This document shows, in pieces, positions 16,008-24,391 of a DNA stretch of 64,000 nt. Within the stretch, counting starts at the first letter, position 1. Every line of letters begins with the position of its first letter. Made by a program: the position numbers and the translations under genes. The stretch is from Rhizobiales bacterium dw_265. Lineage in GTDB: Bacteria; Pseudomonadota; Alphaproteobacteria; Micropepsales; Micropepsaceae. The notes under the pieces were generated by a model. The model searched no databases. It was not told the origin of the DNA and saw only the letters and a list, made by a program, of their open reading frames with translations. The stretch lies in the NCBI GenBank assembly GCA_018449595.1, contig JAAVUU010000003.1, positions 62,001-126,000 of the forward strand, in the 5' to 3' direction.

Positions 16008-17498
16008 ATGTCGGATAATATCGAAGCCAACAGGCGGCAAATTCTTGCAGGTGTCGGCATGGGCTCGGTCGCGCTGATGATGCAGCAGGCAAGCGCCCAG
16101 GCGAAGGGCCGCGCCGTCGTATTCACCCATGTCTCCGTGGTGAATCCGGACGGTACGCAAGACGATGTGGCGCTTGCCGTGCAAGGCAACAGGATCGCCG
16201 CCATCGGCCCCACCGCGACGGTGGTGCCTGCCTATCCAGGGGCGGATATTTACGACGGTCGCGGCAAGGCGCTCATCTCGGGACTGGTCAATTGCCACGC
16301 CCATTTGTCGGCGACGCTCGAGCGTGGCTTCAACGAGGATTTCGGGTTTCCCAACGCCCTGAAACTGCCCGTCCGGCCCGCCAGCTTGCTGAGTGGCGAG
16401 GAAAGGACGCTGATGATCATGATCGGCGCCTTGGAAGCGATCAAGACCGGCACCACCTCGCTGGTTCAGTTCGAAGGCAACATCGCCCCCTATGCCGGGC
16501 CGCTGACGAAGTCGGGCCTGCGCATGATCCTGATGGAATCGATCGCCGACAACGACTCGGTTGCCGGCGCGCTCTCGCCGGACGGGGCCGCGCATCTGCC
16601 GGCGCCGGTCTGGTCTCCCAAGCGCCGCGACGAAGGCATGCAGCGCATTCACGATTTGTATTCCGCATGGCACGGCAAGAACAACGGCCGCGTCATGGTC
16701 TTTCCGGCCGCATCCCTCGCTGAAACCAGTTCGCCGGAACTGCTCAAGGCCGTGCGCGGCTTCGCCGATGCCCACGAGCTGGGCTACTCGATCCATCTGT
16801 CGCAAAGCCATGCCGAAGTGGATTACATGGTCAAGCATTTGGGCCTGCGCCCGCCAGCCTTCCTGGACAAGTCGGAGTTTCTGGGGCCGCGGTTGTTCGC
16901 CGCCCACTGCCGCTACATGGACGATAACGATATCGCCCTTTTGGGCCGCACCAAGACCATGATTTCCCATCAGGCCAACATGGCGGCGTGCCGCGGCGTG
17001 ATTCCGCCCATTCCGGCCTTGCGGGCAGCGGGTTCCCCGATCGCCCTGGGCACCGACAACAACACCAACGACCTGATGTCGGTGATGCGCACCGCGCTGC
17101 TGACCGAGCGGATCAAGCGCGACGATCCCTTCCCGGGCACGCTGCCGCAGCCGGAGGACTCGCTCGAAGACGCCACGCTGGGCGGCGCCAGGGCTCTGGT
17201 CAAGGAAAAGGAACTGGGCACGCTTGAGGTCGGCAAGATCGCGGACCTCATCGTCGTCGACACCATGCGTCCTTATCTGGTGCCCGCGGGCCGTTTCATT
17301 TCGGCCTGGATACACAATGGCCAACCCTCGGACGTCGAATCGGTGATGGTGGACGGCGAGTTCATCATGCGCGACCGCAAGGTTCTGACGCTGGACGAAG
17401 CCGCCCTGCTCGCCGAGGCCGACAAGGTCGGCAAGCGTGTCTGGAATAAGGTCAAGGCAGCCGGCCCCATTCCCATTCCCCGCGTGATCCGCGCGTAA
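16008..17498 (+). CDS. Tat-exported amidohydrolase, TrzN/AtzB/MTA-deaminase-like
   Basis: A 496-aa metal-dependent hydrolase of the amidohydrolase superfamily. It has a Tat-type signal (NRRQILAGVGMGSVALMMQQ, cleavage near SAQA). Metal ligands are in place: H97-x-H99 in NCHAHLS, His in IHLSQSHAE, His in FAAHCRYM and Asp in ALGTDNNTND. The layout matches the subgroup of chlorohydrolases and S-adenosylhomocysteine/cytosine-type deaminases with a single metal. Start at 16008 supported by AAGGGG upstream; the longer frame from 15939 lacks this. Last gene of the exported cluster; it would cleave a C-N or C-X bond of the imported compound or an oxidation product. Confidence 0.9.
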   Translation: MSDNIEANRRQILAGVGMGSVALMMQQASAQAKGRAVVFTHVSVVNPDGTQDDVALAVQGNRIAAIGPTATVVPAYPGADIYDGRGKALISGLVNCHAHLSATLERGFNEDFGFPNALKLPVRPASLLSGEERTLMIMIGALEAIKTGTTSLVQFEGNIAPYAGPLTKSGLRMILMESIADNDSVAGALSPDGAAHLPAPVWSPKRRDEGMQRIHDLYSAWHGKNNGRVMVFPAASLAETSSPELLKAVRGFADAHELGYSIHLSQSHAEVDYMVKHLGLRPPAFLDKSEFLGPRLFAAHCRYMDDNDIALLGRTKTMISHQANMAACRGVIPPIPALRAAGSPIALGTDNNTNDLMSVMRTALLTERIKRDDPFPGTLPQPEDSLEDATLGGARALVKEKELGTLEVGKIADLIVVDTMRPYLVPAGRFISAWIHNGQPSDVESVMVDGEFIMRDRKVLTLDEAALLAEADKVGKRVWNKVKAAGPIPIPRVIRA

Positions 17499-18154
17499 TC
17501 CGCCAGGTTGCACGCCGCGCGATAATCGGAAAGACGCCTCGTAAAGGCGGATCGCCGCCTATTTTGGTGCCTTTGCCTGCAAAGATATTGCAGCATGGCC
17601 CGTGCTTGGTGCGTGCAGCCTCCCCGACAATGATCGATATTCACATCGGTAGAAGCGCGATTGATAGAAAACAGCCGCTTACCGGCATCGAATTAACAGC
17701 TTTGTGCGCAGACCGGAAGCAGCGGGAAGATTTGCACGGGCTGACCACTGATCCGAAGACCGGAAAAGCCAAAGTTCTTGAACTCGGTCCAAAGGCATCG
17801 TCCACAGATTTGAAAACATCTGTCGCTGAAAACTCGACGCTTAATCCGCCAGATTTTCCCTCGCATCTATTTGATGATAATAACTATTTCATATGAAATT
17901 CATACTATCGGCCGTGGTTGGAATCCTGAAAAAGCCGGATTTCCCAGTTCTCGTTTCCTTCCTCTAGGGCGCACCATTCTTTATCGCTCACGCCGGTCAT
18001 GCTTCGCATCACGGCTCCGCGGCGGACAACCGCCGGGGCGCGGTCGCGCCCTTGTGTAACCGGGTTCCCAGTTTCATCCTGCCGGCCGCGCCATTTCTCT
18101 TGTTGCGGCGCGGCGCACGCCTTCCCATATCGGGAGTGATCCAGGAGAAACGCC
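17499..18154. other. 656-nt region with no firm gene; possible short ORF remnant
   Basis: Between the amidohydrolase and a DUF427 gene. A plus-strand frame from an ATG at 17630 to 17896 (88 aa; begins MIDIHIGRSAIDRKQPLTG and continues IELTALC) vaguely recalls the start of a ubiquitin-like multiubiquitin domain, but it lacks a ribosome binding site and degenerates towards the end. Its composition is AT-richer than the neighbours. The rest (17897-18130) holds nothing recognisable except a weak leader for the next gene. Likely a decayed insertion. Confidence 0.4.
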
Positions 18155-18529
18155 ATGACCAAGCCCGTGAAAATCCCCGGCCCCGACCATCCCATCGCCA
18201 TCGCCCCCACCGCCGGGCGTGTCGTCGTGCGGCTGGGCGATGTGGTGATCGCCGATACCCGCGCCGCGCTGACCCTGCAGGAGGCGCATTATCCCCCGGT
18301 GCAATATATTCCGCGCCGGGATGCCGACATGACGAAGCTGGAACGCACCGACCATGCCACCTATTGCCCCTACAAGGGCGACTGCAGCTATTTCACCATC
18401 GCCGCCGGGGACATGCGGGCGGAAAATGCCGTATGGAGCTATGAACAGCCTTATGAAGCGGTGGCCGTGATCCAGGGCCATCTGGCCTTCTACCCCAACC
18501 GCGTCACAATCGAACTATTGCCGGACTGA
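18155..18529 (+). CDS. DUF427 family protein
   Basis: A 124-aa protein with the family's signature blocks: the paired beta-strand RVVVRLGDVVIADTR, YPPVQYIPRRD, THATYCPYKGD-like text (here DHATYCPYKGDCSYF) and AENAVWSYEQPYEA. The domain is small, cytosolic and compact; its biochemical role is not known. AGGAGAAA upstream fixes the start. The stop lies 3 nt before the DedA-rhodanese gene, so the two are almost certainly one transcript. Confidence 0.9.
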   Translation: MTKPVKIPGPDHPIAIAPTAGRVVVRLGDVVIADTRAALTLQEAHYPPVQYIPRRDADMTKLERTDHATYCPYKGDCSYFTIAAGDMRAENAVWSYEQPYEAVAVIQGHLAFYPNRVTIELLPD

Positions 18530-18532
18530 CCG

Positions 18533-19480
18533 ATGCACGAGATCGCCCACCTCATCGCCGCCTATGGCCTGCTGGCGATCTTCGTCAATGTGCTGCTGGA
18601 CGAGGGCGGCCTGCCGCTGCCCTCCTATCCGCTGCTGGCGGTGGCGGGGGCGCTGACGGTGACGACGCGCCTGAGCCTGCCCGAAGTCATGGCGGCGGCG
18701 CTGGCGGGGTCGGCCATCGCCGACAACAGCTGGTACTGGGCCTCGCGGCGCTATGGCCGCCGCGTGCTGTCCCTGTTGTGCAAGGTGTCGCTGTCGCCGG
18801 ATTCCTGCGTGCGCCAGACCGAGACGGTCTTCACCCGCATCGGGCCGCCCGCCTTGCTGTTCGCCAAGTTCGTGCCGGGGCTGGGCAATATCGCGGTGGC
18901 GCTGTGCGGCATCACCCGCGTCTCGCCCGTGCTGTTCATGCCGCTGCAGGTCGTGGGCGCGGCCATTTATCTGGGCCTGCCGGTGCTGCTGGGGCGGCTG
19001 TTCTACAATGCGGTGGACGACATCCTCAGAACCCTGGCGGCCTGGGGCGAAATCGGCGCCGGTGTGATCGTGGTGGCGCTGCTGGGCTGGCTGGGCCTGC
19101 GCTGGTGGCAGCGCGCGGCCTTCATCCGCCAATTGCGCATGGACCGCATATCGGTCGAGGAACTGGCGGCGCTGCTGGACGATGACAAGACCCGGCCGCT
19201 GCTGCTGGATGTGCGCTCGGCGGAATCGCGGCGGCGCGACGGCATCATTCCCGGCGCCATCGCGGCGCATCCCCAAGATATGAATAAGGACATGCATCCG
19301 CTGCTGAAGGATCACAGCCGCGACGCCGAGATCGTGATCTATTGCGCCTGTCCCAACGAGGCGACCGCGGCGCTGGCCGCCAAGCATCTGCGCCGCGCCG
19401 GCTTCCGCCGCATCCGCCCGCTGCTGGGCGGGATCGACGCCTGGGAAAAGTCAGGCCGCGCGCTGCATTTCGCGCACTAG
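18533..19480 (+). CDS. DedA-family membrane protein fused to a rhodanese domain
   Basis: A 315-aa inner-membrane protein. Residues 1-200 form a DedA/SNARE-associated domain with several helices and the conserved FVPGLGN (here FAKFVPGLGNIAVALCG) linked to lipid flipping or proton-coupled transport. Residues 205-310 form a rhodanese domain (LLLDVRSAESRRRDGIIPGA, then CACPNEATAA with the active-site Cys). The rhodanese loop suggests thiosulfate or persulfide chemistry at the membrane. The fusion is known in proteobacteria, function unsettled. The 3' end faces a 101-bp palindromic element and a convergent gene. Confidence 0.9.
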   Translation: MHEIAHLIAAYGLLAIFVNVLLDEGGLPLPSYPLLAVAGALTVTTRLSLPEVMAAALAGSAIADNSWYWASRRYGRRVLSLLCKVSLSPDSCVRQTETVFTRIGPPALLFAKFVPGLGNIAVALCGITRVSPVLFMPLQVVGAAIYLGLPVLLGRLFYNAVDDILRTLAAWGEIGAGVIVVALLGWLGLRWWQRAAFIRQLRMDRISVEELAALLDDDKTRPLLLDVRSAESRRRDGIIPGAIAAHPQDMNKDMHPLLKDHSRDAEIVIYCACPNEATAALAAKHLRRAGFRRIRPLLGGIDAWEKSGRALHFAH

Positions 19481-19497
19481 GGGCTGTACGTAAAAGT

Positions 19498-19598
19498 TGT
19501 CATGGCCCGCCTGAGAGCGGGCCACCCAGTTGGTGCGCATAGGATGCCGGCATGGGAGTCTGCGTCACCTGGGTGGCCCGCAGTCGCGGGCCATGACA
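19498..19598. repeat. 101-bp palindromic intergenic element, copy A
   Basis: Begins TGTCATGGCCCGC and ends GCGGGCCATGACA, a 13-bp terminal inverted repeat. Each end forms its own GC hairpin (GGCCCGC/GCGGGCC), and inner CACCCAG/CTGGGTG arms are also inverted. It lies between two convergent genes, where it could act as a bidirectional terminator. Nearly identical in layout and length to copy B at 38370. Confidence 0.85.
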
Positions 19599-19637
19599 AG
19601 TTGTTGATTTGATTGTCGGCGATGGAGTCCGGCCCTG

Positions 19638-20093
19638 CTAATCCGCCTTCATCAGCTTGGCGGCGGGGTTCACCGTCACGCTCTGGAACGCGATCTTGCC
19701 GCCGCGCACCACGAAGACATCATAGCCGCTGACTTCCTGCGTCGTGCCCTGAAACTGCACCCAGTGCATGATGGCGGTATCGGGCGCCACGCTGTCATAG
19801 CGCGTCTTCATGGTCTTGTTGCCCGGCACATGATCCTTGTCGGTCAGGACGCGGAACAGCTTGCTTGTGTCCTTGCCGACAAAGACGCCGCTGCCCGGAG
19901 CGGCCATGCCCGGCGGCGTCACCACCACGGCATCGGGCGCATAGTCCGACAGCACGCCCTCGGTATTGCCGCTTTTCATGTTGGCGACGTGATGGTCCAT
20001 GATCTGGGTGACGGCATCGGCCCAGGCTGGCGTTATGGCTGGAGCAGTGCCCATCAGGGCCAACAGCATTGCGGCATGCAGTATCTTCGGCAT
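19638..20093 (-). CDS. Exported SnoaL/NTF2-fold protein
   Basis: A 151-aa protein with a signal peptide (about 1-25, ending PAWADA) and a nuclear-transport-factor-2-like domain: VTQIMDHHVANMKSGN, then YAPDAVVVTPPG and YDVFVVRGGKIAFQSVT. This fold is used by ketosteroid isomerases, polyketide cyclases and many small scavenger proteins; catalytic residues cannot be assigned. It stands alone between copy A of the repeat and the divergent MFS gene. Confidence 0.8.
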   Translation of the reverse strand: MPKILHAAMLLALMGTAPAITPAWADAVTQIMDHHVANMKSGNTEGVLSDYAPDAVVVTPPGMAAPGSGVFVGKDTSKLFRVLTDKDHVPGNKTMKTRYDSVAPDTAIMHWVQFQGTTQEVSGYDVFVVRGGKIAFQSVTVNPAAKLMKAD

Positions 20094-20177
20094 AGCGTTT
20101 CCCCATAAATTATCTTGGCGAAGGCTAGATCAGGCCATCAAGAGCCGCAACGGCCCGGTTAAAAGGGAGATAAAGCC

Positions 20178-21422
20178 TTGAATCGCCGCTGGACCGTGCT
20201 GATGCCGGTCGTCTTCGTCACCTACAGCCTGGCCTATCTGGACCGCGCCAATTTCAGTTTCGGCGCTGCGGCGGGCATGGCGGCCGACCTGCATATCTCG
20301 CCCGCCCAGTCGTCGCTGCTGGGGTCGCTGTTCTTCCTGGGCTATTTCCTGTTCCAGATTCCGGGCGCGGTCTATGCCCAGAACCGCAGCGTCAGGAAAC
20401 TGATCTTCGCCGGCCTGATCGGCTGGGGCCTGCTGGCGGCTTCGATGGGGCTGATAAGCGACATCCGGTTTCTCTATGCCACGCGCTTTTTGCTGGGGGT
20501 GGTGGAAAGCGCGGTGCTGCCGGCGCTGCTGATCCTGCAGGCGCGCTGGTTCACCCGCCCCGAGCGGGCCCGCGCCAATGCCCTGCTGGTGATGGGCAAT
20601 CCCGCCACGCTGTTGTGGATGTCGGTGCTGTCGGGCTATCTCGCCGCCGGGCTGGGCTGGCGCCTGATGTTCGTGATCGAGGGCCTGCCGCCGATCATCT
20701 GGGCCTTTGTCTGGTGGCGGCTGGTGGCCGACCGGCCCGGCGAGGCGCGCTGGCTGGCCCCCGCCGACCGCACGGTGCTGGAAGACCGGCTGGCGCAAGA
20801 GCAGGGCGCCATCGCGCCGGTGAAGAATTATGCCGCCGCCTTCCGCAGCCCGCGCGTCATCGCTTTGTCGCTGCAGTATTTCCTGTGGAGCCTGGGGCTG
20901 TACGGCTTTGTGATCTGGCTGCCGTCCATGCTCAAGACGCATGCGATGGGCCTGGTGACCCTGGGCTGGCTGGCGGCGGCGCCCTATCTGGCGGCGCTGG
21001 CGGCGGAGTTCGGCAATGCCGCCTGGTCGGATCGGGTGGGACGCCGCTGCATCGCCATCTGGCCCTGGCTGGCGCTGGGAGCGCTGGCTTTTTATGGCTC
21101 CTATCTTTTGGGCCCGTCGCATTTCGGCATCGGCCTGGCGCTGCTGATCCTGGCGGGCGCGGCGATGTATGCGCCCTATGGGCCCTTCTTCGCCTATATC
21201 GCCGAAACCCTGCCGGGCAATGTCGCGGGCGGCGCCATCGCCCTGATCAACAGCATGGGCGCGCTGGGCAGCTTTGTCGGCGCCTATGCCGTGGGTCTTC
21301 TGAACGGCGCGACCGGCAATCCCGGCATGTCGTACCTGCTGATGGCGGCGGCGCTGCTGGCCGCCGCCGCCATCACGCTTTTCCTGCCGGAGAAGCAGCT
21401 TCCTCCCCCGCGCGCGCTTTAG
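20178..21422 (+). CDS. MFS transporter, anion:cation symporter type
   Basis: A 414-aa, twelve-helix major-facilitator protein. The N-terminal LDRANFSFGAAAGMAADLHIS and the loop pattern GYFLFQIPGAVYAQ resemble the ACS family (tartrate, 4-hydroxyphenylacetate, hexuronate carriers), which import organic anions with protons. Start codon is TTG at 20178, supported by AAAGGGAG upstream; no better ATG exists. The final codons overlap a hairpin that may terminate transcription. The substrate cannot be read from the sequence. Confidence 0.88.
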   Translation: MNRRWTVLMPVVFVTYSLAYLDRANFSFGAAAGMAADLHISPAQSSLLGSLFFLGYFLFQIPGAVYAQNRSVRKLIFAGLIGWGLLAASMGLISDIRFLYATRFLLGVVESAVLPALLILQARWFTRPERARANALLVMGNPATLLWMSVLSGYLAAGLGWRLMFVIEGLPPIIWAFVWWRLVADRPGEARWLAPADRTVLEDRLAQEQGAIAPVKNYAAAFRSPRVIALSLQYFLWSLGLYGFVIWLPSMLKTHAMGLVTLGWLAAAPYLAALAAEFGNAAWSDRVGRRCIAIWPWLALGALAFYGSYLLGPSHFGIGLALLILAGAAMYAPYGPFFAYIAETLPGNVAGGAIALINSMGALGSFVGAYAVGLLNGATGNPGMSYLLMAAALLAAAAITLFLPEKQLPPPRAL

Positions 21423-21468
21423 CGCGCTCGCATAGGGGGAGGTGGTCGTAGCTGGGCCTCGGCCCAGC
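21402..21468. terminator. Hairpins between convergent MFS and cupin genes
   Basis: Two hairpins lie at the convergence. One spans 21402-21442 (CCTCCCCC...GGGGGAGG around a GCGCGCGCTTTAGCGCGC core), overlapping the MFS stop; the other is 21451-21468 (GCTGGGCC/GGCCCAGC). No U tract follows either, so termination would be Rho-assisted or bidirectional by structure. Confidence 0.5.
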
Positions 21469-21483
21469 GAAGACCGGAGGGGG

Positions 21484-21933
21484 CTACTTCTTGACTTCAG
21501 CCTGGGTCGCGGTCAGCGGACAGTCCATGAAGATGGCGATGGTGGCGTCGCCTGTCGCGGGCTTGGCGCCGTCATAATGCACGCCATTGACCAGGTCGGT
21601 GATCACCGAGCCCTTGGGAAAAGGCACGGTGTTGTTGTCGGGGTCATAGACATTGGAGGTCGAGACCCACCAGGTGCCTTCCATCACCACGCCATAGCGG
21701 GCATGGGGATGCGAATGGGGATGGCTGAAATGGCCGGGATGCCATTTGATCAGTTCCAGGCAGGCGCCCGGCTTGTCCTTGTCGCCGATCGGCCAGGCCT
21801 GGTCGCTGGCCTCGCTCTTCTGCCACTGGATCTGGTCCGGGGTCAGCGCGACGGCGTGGGTGGGATCTATGGCGGCGGCGGCGAAGGCCGGTGACGCCAT
21901 CAGCATGGACGCGGCAAGCAGATGTCGAAGCAT
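21484..21933 (-). CDS. Secreted cupin-domain protein
   Basis: A 149-aa protein with a signal peptide (about 1-20, ending SPAFAA) and a single cupin barrel. The metal-site motif is HFSHPHSHPHARYGVVMEG, richer in His than usual, followed by the second cupin strand PKGSVITDLVNGVHYDG. It resembles ChrR-like periplasmic cupins, which bind metal or small oxidised ligands. AGGGAGAAA before the ATG at 21933 fixes the start. It follows another periplasmic cupin-like gene on the same strand, 35 nt upstream, so they are probably co-expressed. Confidence 0.82.
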   Translation of the reverse strand: MLRHLLAASMLMASPAFAAAAIDPTHAVALTPDQIQWQKSEASDQAWPIGDKDKPGACLELIKWHPGHFSHPHSHPHARYGVVMEGTWWVSTSNVYDPDNNTVPFPKGSVITDLVNGVHYDGAKPATGDATIAIFMDCPLTATQAEVKK

Positions 21934-21968
21934 GTCTTTTTCTCCCTGATTTTTGGTCCTGTTTGTTG

Positions 21969-22619
21969 TTATTTCAGTTCCAGCATGATGGCGCTTTGCG
22001 TTCCCTTGACCAGTTCCTCGGAATGGGCGCGGCCCGCCGGATTGTCGGCGATGTCGCCGGTGCCGCGATGGCTCACCGTGCTTTTGCCGTCGGGCGTGAC
22101 GTTGCGGATGTCGCCGTCGCCGCGATAGGCCACCAGCACCTCGGTATTGTGGAAATGCATGTTGGTGGGCTGATCCAGGGTCCAGGCATAGTTCCACACG
22201 ATGACGCGGTCGGTTTCCAGGATTTTCCTGCCGCCCTGGCGCGGAAAGGCGTTGGGCAGGCCGCTGGTGTTGGGCAGCGTGCTGGAGGGCGCATCCTTCA
22301 GTTCGACCACGATCTCGCGCGCGGGACCGTCCAGCGCGGTATCGCTGGTGGCGCCGCCATGCCCGGCAAGGGCATCGCCCGCGGGATGACCGGCGGTCTT
22401 GCCGTCGCCGCCGCGGATGCGTCCGCCATCGAAGTAGAGCACCACATAGTCGCCGGCATGGCTGATGGCCGGGCCGGGCACGCCCTTCTCCAGATGCACG
22501 TCGCGCACGGTGACGCGCGCATTGTCCACCACCGGGGCGGGAGCCTGCGCCAGCGCCCCTGTTGAGACAAGGGCAGCGGCGAGGATGGCGGCGGCGAGAC
22601 AATAAAGCGGGCGGGTCAT
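21969..22619 (-). CDS. Secreted cupin-like protein
   Basis: A 216-aa protein with a signal peptide (1 to about 26, STGALAQ) and two beta-rich halves. The second contains MHFHNTEVLVAYRGDGDIRN, a cupin-like strand with the metal-ligand His pair. The first half has a Gly/Asp-rich loop (GGRIRGGDGKTAGHPAGD), perhaps an insertion. ATG at 22619 is preferred to the upstream 22646 because AAGGAAA precedes it. It is the upstream partner of the 149-aa cupin; substrate unknown. Confidence 0.7.
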   Translation of the reverse strand: MTRPLYCLAAAILAAALVSTGALAQAPAPVVDNARVTVRDVHLEKGVPGPAISHAGDYVVLYFDGGRIRGGDGKTAGHPAGDALAGHGGATSDTALDGPAREIVVELKDAPSSTLPNTSGLPNAFPRQGGRKILETDRVIVWNYAWTLDQPTNMHFHNTEVLVAYRGDGDIRNVTPDGKSTVSHRGTGDIADNPAGRAHSEELVKGTQSAIMLELK

Positions 22620-22736
22620 GGCGGCGTTTCCTTGTTTTATGGCCAAACTCTAGCAGAATCGGGCGTTTGGGCCAGACCGCGGGCGGCTTGTTTGGCGCCG
22701 CCGCGCCCTGTAGTTTCCCACCGATTTCCCACGAGT

Positions 22737-23708
22737 ATGCCCATGCCGTTGCTGCGGTTCATCCCCGAGACGACCAATGTCAATTTCGTCAAATGGCGCT
22801 ATGTCGCCTTCACGATCGACGGCTTGCTGCTGCTGGTCTCGGTCGTCTCGATCCTGTGGCACGGCTTCAACCTGGGCATCGATTTCACCGGCGGCGTGCT
22901 GATGGAAGTCAAGCAGGCACAGGTGATCGACGTGAGCAGGCTGCGCGGCGAGATCATCGGCCTGGGCTTCAACGATCCGGTGGTGCAGACCTTCGGCGGC
23001 GGCGTCTGCGACACCCCGGCCGGCAGCTGCGCCATGATCCGCGTCCAGCCCAAGGCCGCGGCCCCCGGCGCCGACCAGAACAATGCCGACCAGGCGGTGG
23101 TGCGCCTGATCAAGGGCAAGCTGGGCGGGGCCTATGAATACCGCCGTACCGAGGTGGTGGGGCCCAAGGTCTCGGGCGAACTGCTGAATGACGGCATCCT
23201 GGCCACCATCCTGGCGGTGGCGATGATCTCGATCTATGTCGCGGTGCGCTTCGAATGGCAGTATGGCGTCGGCGCCCTGATCGCCACCGGCCATGACGTG
23301 TTCGTCACCGCCGGCTTCTTCTCGGTGCTGGGACTGGATTTCAACATCAACACCGTGGCCTCGCTGCTGCTGCTGGCGGGCTATTCGATCAACGATACGG
23401 TGGTGGTGTTCGACCGCATCCGCGAGAACCGGCGTAAATACAAGCGCATGTCGCTGATCGACATGATAAACCTCTCCACCAACCAGATCGCCACCCGCAC
23501 CACGCTGGTGTCGGCGGCGACCGCTTTGTCGGTGATCCCGCTGCTGTTCGGCGGGCCGGTGCTGCTGAATTTCTCCATCGCCATCCTGTTCGGCATCGTG
23601 GTGGGCACCTTCTCGTCCACCTATGTCGCGGCGATGCTGCTGCTCTACATGCCGGCGGTCGGCGGCGGCGGCGCGGTCGAAGGCAAGGCCGAAGAAGCCA
23701 CGGCTTAA
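22737..23708 (+). CDS. secF: Protein translocase subunit SecF
   Basis: A 323-aa component of the SecDF proton-driven export booster in the inner membrane. It shows helix 1 (YVAFTIDGLLLLVSVVSILW), the GIDFTGGVLMEV motif, a periplasmic domain and the conserved pair of helix regions GYSINDTVVVFDRIRENRRK and TTLVSAATALSVIPLLFGG. Length is normal. SecD and YajC, which usually sit directly upstream, are missing here; the upstream neighbour is a divergent cupin gene. The start could be 22737 or 22743. The stop overlaps the convergent eipA gene by 4 nt. Confidence 0.95.
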   Translation: MPMPLLRFIPETTNVNFVKWRYVAFTIDGLLLLVSVVSILWHGFNLGIDFTGGVLMEVKQAQVIDVSRLRGEIIGLGFNDPVVQTFGGGVCDTPAGSCAMIRVQPKAAAPGADQNNADQAVVRLIKGKLGGAYEYRRTEVVGPKVSGELLNDGILATILAVAMISIYVAVRFEWQYGVGALIATGHDVFVTAGFFSVLGLDFNINTVASLLLLAGYSINDTVVVFDRIRENRRKYKRMSLIDMINLSTNQIATRTTLVSAATALSVIPLLFGGPVLLNFSIAILFGIVVGTFSSTYVAAMLLLYMPAVGGGGAVEGKAEEATA

Positions 23709-24319
23709 AGCGGAAACCAGTCGCGCTTGTCGGTATAGACCTGATACTGCGCGTTGACGCCGGCGCGCAGGCCGATGCCGGTGCGCATCGGCGCCAGCGT
23801 CACGCCGCCCGAGCGCTGGTAATTGATCCCCAGCCCCGCCACCAGATAGAAGCTGCCTTCCACCGCCGGGAAGCGCTGGAACAGGCGGCGGTCTTCGCGC
23901 AGGTCGTAGATCAGGGTGAAGCATTTGGAGGCGTTGCCGCCGACATCGAACCCCACCGACGGCCCGCGCCAAAAGACCTGCAGCGGCTCGCGCGTCTTGC
24001 GCACCAGCCAGCCCGAACCGTATTTGAGGCCCACCACGAAAGCGCCGGAGCCTTCGTCGCCCTTGATATAGGCATCGGGCTCGCCCAGGTCGCCGAACAC
24101 ATGCTGCACGCCCTTGGCCATCGTCTCGGTGGCGATGCCGAAGAAATCCGCGCCCGCCTGGGTGATCTCGTTGGCGGTGTATTTGGCGTCCTTGGAGAAA
24201 TGGCTTTCATGCTCGTCGCTGTCGGCGGCGCGGGCCGGCAGCGCGCCGACCAGGGTTCCCATGGCGGCGGGCGTCGCGCCCAGGGCCATCAGGCCGGTGA
24301 TGAACTTTTTGCGGTCCAT
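23705..24319 (-). CDS. eipA: EipA-like envelope integrity protein (DUF1134)
   Basis: A 204-aa periplasmic protein with an N-terminal signal (about 1-32, ALPARAA). The DUF1134 core is easily recognised: ANEITQAGADFFGIATETMAKG, VFGDLGEPDAYIKGDEGSGAFVVGLKYG, VFWRGPSVGFDVGGNASKCFTLIYDL, and GSFYLVAGLGINYQRSGGVTLAPMRTGIGLRAG. In Brucella, EipA is linked to cell-envelope stability. Convergent with secF, with a 4-nt overlap of their stops. GGAGCAAACG before the ATG at 24319 supports the start. Confidence 0.88.
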   Translation of the reverse strand: MDRKKFITGLMALGATPAAMGTLVGALPARAADSDEHESHFSKDAKYTANEITQAGADFFGIATETMAKGVQHVFGDLGEPDAYIKGDEGSGAFVVGLKYGSGWLVRKTREPLQVFWRGPSVGFDVGGNASKCFTLIYDLREDRRLFQRFPAVEGSFYLVAGLGINYQRSGGVTLAPMRTGIGLRAGVNAQYQVYTDKRDWFPL

Positions 24320-24391
24320 GGCGTTTGCTCCTTCACGACGAATCACATGCCCACCCGTGCGGAATCTTGAAGCAGATTGGGGCTTTTTTAC

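Noticed and set aside
21969-22619. Longer start at 22646 for the cupin-like protein
   Set aside because: The ATG at 22619 has AAGGAAA at proper spacing and begins a normal signal peptide; the extra nine residues would sit before it.
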